From Defluviicoccus sp. (lineage in GTDB: Bacteria > Pseudomonadota > Alphaproteobacteria > MPNO01), in contig JAPPIT010000002.1 of the NCBI GenBank assembly GCA_028820505.1, positions 1-44,853 of the forward strand: DNA of 44,853 nt, in the 5' to 3' direction. The stretch's first letter is position 1. Each line of letters starts with the position of its first letter. The notes under the pieces are model-generated. The model searched no databases. It was given only the letters and a program-made list of their open reading frames with translations, and was not told the DNA's origin. The position numbers and the translations under genes are program-made. Shown in pieces: positions 41,526-44,853 of this stretch.

Positions 41526-43864
41526 TGCCGGCGATCGGCCGGCCGTTCCGCCGCAAGGAAGACCGCCGCCTGCTGACCGGGCGCGGCCGGTTCTCCGACG
41601 ACGTCAACCTGCCCGGGCAAGCCTATGCCGCGATGGCGCGCTCGCCGCACGCGCATGCGCGGATCGCGGGGATCGACACAGAGGCGGCGCTCGCCGTTCC
41701 GGGCGTCCTTGCCGTGCTGACCGGCGCCGATTTGCTCGCGGACGGCCTCGCGAGCATTCCCCACAGGCCGGCGCCGACGAGCCCGCCCGATATCGAGCTC
41801 GTCAACCGGGACGGAACGCCGAAGCGCCAGGTTCTCCCGTTTCCGCTGCCCGCGGACAGGGCCCGGTTCGTCGGCGAGGCCGTCGCAATGGTGATCGCGG
41901 AGAGCCCCGACCGGGCGAAAGACGGCCTTGAGCGCCTGGACATCCACTACGAACCGTTACCTGCGGTGACCGAGGGCATCGGTGCGTGCGCTGCCGATGC
42001 GCCCCTGCTCTGGGAGGACATGTCCTCGAACGTCTGTGTCGATGCGGACGTGGGCGACATGGCGGCCACCGAACGCGCCTTCGCGGACGCCCGTCACGTC
42101 GTTCGCCTGGAAACCCGGATCCCGCGGGTGACCGGCGTTCCGATGGAACCGCGCGCCGCCGTCGCCGCGTTCGATCCCGGGACCGGCCGCTACACCCTCC
42201 ATGCCGGCGGCGGCGGGGTGGTCCGGCCCAAGCGCGAACTCGCCGAGATACTCGGGGTGGCGGAGGACCGGGTGCGGGTGGTGGCCGCCGATGTCGGCGG
42301 CAATTACGGCACCCGGAACGCGTTCTATCCCGAATTCGCCCTGGTGGCGTGGGCCGCGAGGCGCCTCGGCCGTCCCGTCAAGTGGACGGCGGATCGCGGC
42401 GAATCGTTCGTCAGCGACTACCAGGGCCGCGACCTCGCGGTGGACGCGGAGCTCGCCCTCGACGAAGCCGGCCGGTTCCTCGCGATGCGCGGTTCGAACG
42501 TCAGCAATGTCGGCGCGCACACCGTCTCCTTCGTGCCGCTGATCAAGGGCGTCGAGATCATGACCGGGCTCTACGATGTCCCGGCCGCCGGTTTTCGGGC
42601 CCGTGCCGCGGTGACCAACACGCCGCCCACCAACCCCTATCGCAGCGCCGGCCGGCCCGAGGTCATGTTCGTTCTGGAGAGGCTGGTCGACATGGCGGCC
42701 GCCGCGCACGGCTTCGACCGGGTTGCGCTGCGGCGCGGGAACCTGGTGCCGGAGAGCGCCATGCCGTTTGCCAACCCGCTCGGCATGACCTACGACAGCG
42801 GCGATTACGAAACGGCGATGGATGCCGCGATCGCCGCCGCCGACTGGGACGGGTTCGCCGGCCGCAGGCGGGAGTCGCAACTGCGGGGCAGGTGCCGCGG
42901 CATCGGCATCGCCAACTATATCGAGACGTCGACCGGCGCCCCGCGGGAGAGGGCCGAGATAACAATTCGGTCCGAAGGTCGGATCGACGTCGTCATCGGC
43001 ACCTTGTCGAGCGGGCAGGGCCACGAGACCAGCTTCGCCCAGCTCGCGGCCGAGTGGTTCGGCGTCACCCTGGACGAGGTGAACCTGATCACCGGCGACA
43101 CCGATATCGTCTCCGTCGGCGGCGGTTCCCATTCCGGACGGTCGATGCGTCTCGCCGGGATCACGATGGGCAAGGCGACCGACGAGATCGTGGACCGGGG
43201 GCGCCGGATCGCGGCCTGTCTGATGGAAGCGGCGGAAGAGGACATCGCCTTCGCGGACGGCCGCTTCGAGGTCTCCGGCACCGACCGATCCGTCGGTCTT
43301 TTCGACGTGGCCCGCGCCGCCGAGCGCGGCGACGGGCTGCCGGAGGCGCTACGGGGACCGCTCGCCGGCATCTCGGACGAAACTGTCCGCGTCGCGGCGT
43401 TCCCCTACGGGTGCCACGTGTGCGAGGTCGAGGTGGACCCGGAGACCGGGACCGCGGAGATCCTCCGCTATACCGGAATCGACGATGTCGGGCGCGCGAT
43501 CAACCCGATGATCCTGCACGGTCAGGCGCACGGGAGCATCGCCCAGGGGCTCGGCGAGGCCATGATGGAGCTGAGCGTCTACGATCCCGCGAGCGGTCAG
43601 GCGCTGGCCGCCTCGTTCATGGATTACGCCATGCCGCGCGCCGACGATCTTCCGTCCTTCCACACCGAGATCAGCGAGGTCCCCACGCCCGACAACCCGC
43701 TCGGCATCCGTTCCGGGGGCGAGGGCGGCACGACCCCGTCGCTCGCCGCCTATGTCAACGCGGTCGTCGACGCGCTCGCCGAGTTCGGGGTGGACCATCT
43801 CGAAATGCCCGTCCGTCCCGAGAGCGTGTGGCGCGCCGTTCGGGCAGCGAACGGCGGAGACTGA
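41525..43864 (+). CDS. Molybdenum hydroxylase large subunit (xanthine dehydrogenase family), orphan
   Basis: A 779-residue molybdopterin-cytosine-dinucleotide-type subunit. The N-terminal a/b hammerhead (IGRPFRRKEDRRLLTGRGRF) is followed by VGGNYGTRNAFYPEFALVAW, NPYRSAGRPEVMFVLERL (near 370), GTLSSGQGHETSFAQLAAE and the catalytic glutamate E733 in RSGGEGGTTPS. The loop PYRSAGRPE is of the xanthine/aldehyde oxidoreductase type, not the CO dehydrogenase AYRCSFR type. Such enzymes hydroxylate N-heterocycles or aldehydes, usually as three subunits, but no [2Fe-2S] or FAD subunit gene is adjacent. The start overlaps the dctM stop (TGATG). It may borrow partners encoded elsewhere, or act differently. 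Confidence 0.92.
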   Translation: MPAIGRPFRRKEDRRLLTGRGRFSDDVNLPGQAYAAMARSPHAHARIAGIDTEAALAVPGVLAVLTGADLLADGLASIPHRPAPTSPPDIELVNRDGTPKRQVLPFPLPADRARFVGEAVAMVIAESPDRAKDGLERLDIHYEPLPAVTEGIGACAADAPLLWEDMSSNVCVDADVGDMAATERAFADARHVVRLETRIPRVTGVPMEPRAAVAAFDPGTGRYTLHAGGGGVVRPKRELAEILGVAEDRVRVVAADVGGNYGTRNAFYPEFALVAWAARRLGRPVKWTADRGESFVSDYQGRDLAVDAELALDEAGRFLAMRGSNVSNVGAHTVSFVPLIKGVEIMTGLYDVPAAGFRARAAVTNTPPTNPYRSAGRPEVMFVLERLVDMAAAAHGFDRVALRRGNLVPESAMPFANPLGMTYDSGDYETAMDAAIAAADWDGFAGRRRESQLRGRCRGIGIANYIETSTGAPRERAEITIRSEGRIDVVIGTLSSGQGHETSFAQLAAEWFGVTLDEVNLITGDTDIVSVGGGSHSGRSMRLAGITMGKATDEIVDRGRRIAACLMEAAEEDIAFADGRFEVSGTDRSVGLFDVARAAERGDGLPEALRGPLAGISDETVRVAAFPYGCHVCEVEVDPETGTAEILRYTGIDDVGRAINPMILHGQAHGSIAQGLGEAMMELSVYDPASGQALAASFMDYAMPRADDLPSFHTEISEVPTPDNPLGIRSGGEGGTTPSLAAYVNAVVDALAEFGVDHLEMPVRPESVWRAVRAANGGD

Positions 43865-43882
43865 AGCGAGAGGAAGAAAACC

Positions 43883-44608
43883 ATGTCCGACGAAATCCTG
43901 GTCCGGAAGTCCGGCCGTGCGACGGAGATCGTCCTCAACCGCCCGGACGCCGGCAATGGCGTGACGAACGAGATGGCGGCCGCGCTGGGCCAGGCGATCG
44001 GCGGCGCCAGCGAGTCCCATTTCATCGTCCTGCGCGGGGCGGGCGCGGATTTCTGCACCGGGCGCGCGATCATGGGAAGGCCGCCGGAGGAACGTCCCGG
44101 GGCCTACGAGCGCCGCGCCCAGAACGAGGTGATTTTCGAGTGCTACGGCGCCTTCCGCCGTTCCCCGATTCCGGTCGTGGGCGTGGTCCAGGGCCGCGCG
44201 CTCGGCTTCGGCTGCGCCCTGGCGTCCCTTTGCGACATCACGCTCGCGAGCACGGCGGCGATCTTCCAGCTGCCCGAGATGGGCCACAACATCATGCCCA
44301 CCATGGCGATGTCCTCGCTGGTCGACCGCGTGCCCCGCAAGGCGCTGATGTATCTCACCTACTCGACGAAGCCGATCGACGCCCAGAAAGCACTCTCCTT
44401 CGGCATCGTCAGCGACGTAGTGCCGCCCCAAGACCTCGAGAACGCCGTCGAAGACCTTCGCGAAGCCCTGGAAAAGGCCCCGCGCCCGGCGATCCTCGCG
44501 GTCAAGGAATACGCCCGGTCCGCGCTGTCGATGGACATCGCGAGCGCGGTGGATTTCGCCCGCAACCTGCACGCGACGGTGAACTCGGCGGCCCAGATGC
44601 GTGGCTGA
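43883..44608 (+). CDS. Enoyl-CoA hydratase/isomerase family protein
   Basis: A 241-residue crotonase-fold protein. The first oxyanion-hole region is DFCTGRAIM, the second is QGRALGFGCALASLCDITLA, and ATFQLPE-like IFQLPEMGHNIMPTMAMSSL carries the usual catalytic glutamate position. It is shorter than typical hydratases (about 260 residues). It would hydrate, isomerise or cleave an acyl-CoA intermediate, although no CoA ligase or CoA transferase is in the window. It lies 18 bp after the molybdenum hydroxylase gene and is the last gene of the operon. AGAGGAAG precedes the ATG. Confidence 0.9.
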   Translation: MSDEILVRKSGRATEIVLNRPDAGNGVTNEMAAALGQAIGGASESHFIVLRGAGADFCTGRAIMGRPPEERPGAYERRAQNEVIFECYGAFRRSPIPVVGVVQGRALGFGCALASLCDITLASTAAIFQLPEMGHNIMPTMAMSSLVDRVPRKALMYLTYSTKPIDAQKALSFGIVSDVVPPQDLENAVEDLREALEKAPRPAILAVKEYARSALSMDIASAVDFARNLHATVNSAAQMRG

Positions 44609-44629
44609 TCTGCCGGTCGAGGTGGGAAT

Positions 44630-44853
44630 TCAGCCCGACACCGGTGCGATCCCGAGCACTGGCGGCAGGCCCGAGGCGATGCGGGAGAACCCCTCGCCGC
44701 CGTCCCGGGTGGCCCATATCTCCCCGTCGTTGAGCCCGACGAACACGGTCTCGGGCGATCCCGGATCGACCGCGATCGAGCGCGGCGCGGGCCCGATGCG
44801 CGCCGGCAGCCCGCCCGTCAGCCGCGTCCAGCTCTCGCCCCCGTCCGCGCTCC
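44630..44853 (-). CDS. C-terminal part of a BNR/Asp-box repeat protein (partial)
   Basis: The minus strand from the window edge to TGA at 44632-44630 encodes about 74 residues. SADGGESW is a perfect Asp-box (S-x-D-x-G-x-x-W), followed by RSIAVDPGSPETVFVGLNDG and a second, degenerate repeat, ATRDGGEGFSRI. This is the pattern of beta-propeller proteins related to sialidases or photosystem-assembly factors, often annotated as exo-alpha-sialidase or glycosyl hydrolase although most have unknown function. The start lies beyond the window. It converges on the enoyl-CoA hydratase gene with a 21-bp gap. Confidence 0.8.
   Translation of the reverse strand, partial: SADGGESWTRLTGGLPARIGPAPRSIAVDPGSPETVFVGLNDGEIWATRDGGEGFSRIASGLPPVLGIAPVSG

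Overview
The window reads as a chromosome segment of a high-GC alphaproteobacterium, most likely a Rhodospirillales-type environmental or marine heterotroph. The reasons are the strong G/C third-position bias, the dispersed palindromic repeat built on CCCCGGACTTGWTCCGGGG at 137-245 (a type common in alphaproteobacteria), and a gene content dominated by uptake systems and aromatic-acid catabolism. I see no tRNA, rRNA, CRISPR array, phage gene or intact transposase.

Layout. (1) 1-3.9 kb: nested repeats, then a two-gene unit (a membrane-anchored FMN glutamate-synthase-like protein and an acetolactate-synthase-like TPP enzyme), closed by an inverted copy of the first repeat. (2) 3.9-7 kb: a DsbA-type isomerase, a 2-hydroxyacid dehydrogenase and an alpha/beta hydrolase. 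(3) 7.3-12.7 kb: a tripartite tricarboxylate (TTT) operon with a binding protein, a permease in which TctA and TctB are fused, and an amidase; then a small VOC protein. (4) 12.7-16.7 kb, minus strand: a CapA-family phosphoesterase, a TcuA-like flavoprotein, a stand-alone TctB and the 3' stump of a deleted tctA. (5) 16.8-27.2 kb: a periplasmic peptide-type binding protein, an NMT1-like binding protein, a phthalate-type Rieske oxygenase and a tightly overlapping minus-strand operon ligJ - four ABC transporter genes - RraA-family aldolase - LigB-type extradiol dioxygenase. (6) 27.6-29.9 kb: gdhA and a dead short-chain dehydrogenase. (7) 30-36 kb, minus strand: an eight-gene operon (cupin, VOC extradiol dioxygenase, small helical protein, Rieske oxygenase, glutathione transferase, DapA-family aldolase, ornithine-cyclodeaminase-family reductase, carboxymuconolactone-decarboxylase-family protein). 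(8) 36-44.6 kb, plus strand, divergent from (7): an IclR regulator, a UbiD-family decarboxylase, a complete TRAP transporter, a molybdenum hydroxylase large subunit and an enoyl-CoA hydratase; then the tail of a BNR-repeat protein on the minus strand.

How they fit. Region (5) contains enough for the short gallate-type route: extradiol cleavage to 4-oxalomesaconate, hydration by LigJ, and aldol cleavage to pyruvate and oxaloacetate by the RraA-family enzyme. Its dedicated ABC importer lacks a binding-protein gene, and one is found alone at 16.8 kb. The candidate promoters of the binding protein, the Rieske gene and ligJ look alike. Regions (7) and (8) appear to be one divergent regulon under the IclR protein for uptake and breakdown of a second aromatic or N-heteroaromatic carboxylate whose identity I cannot name. 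The two regions are the best candidates for an undescribed catabolic system.
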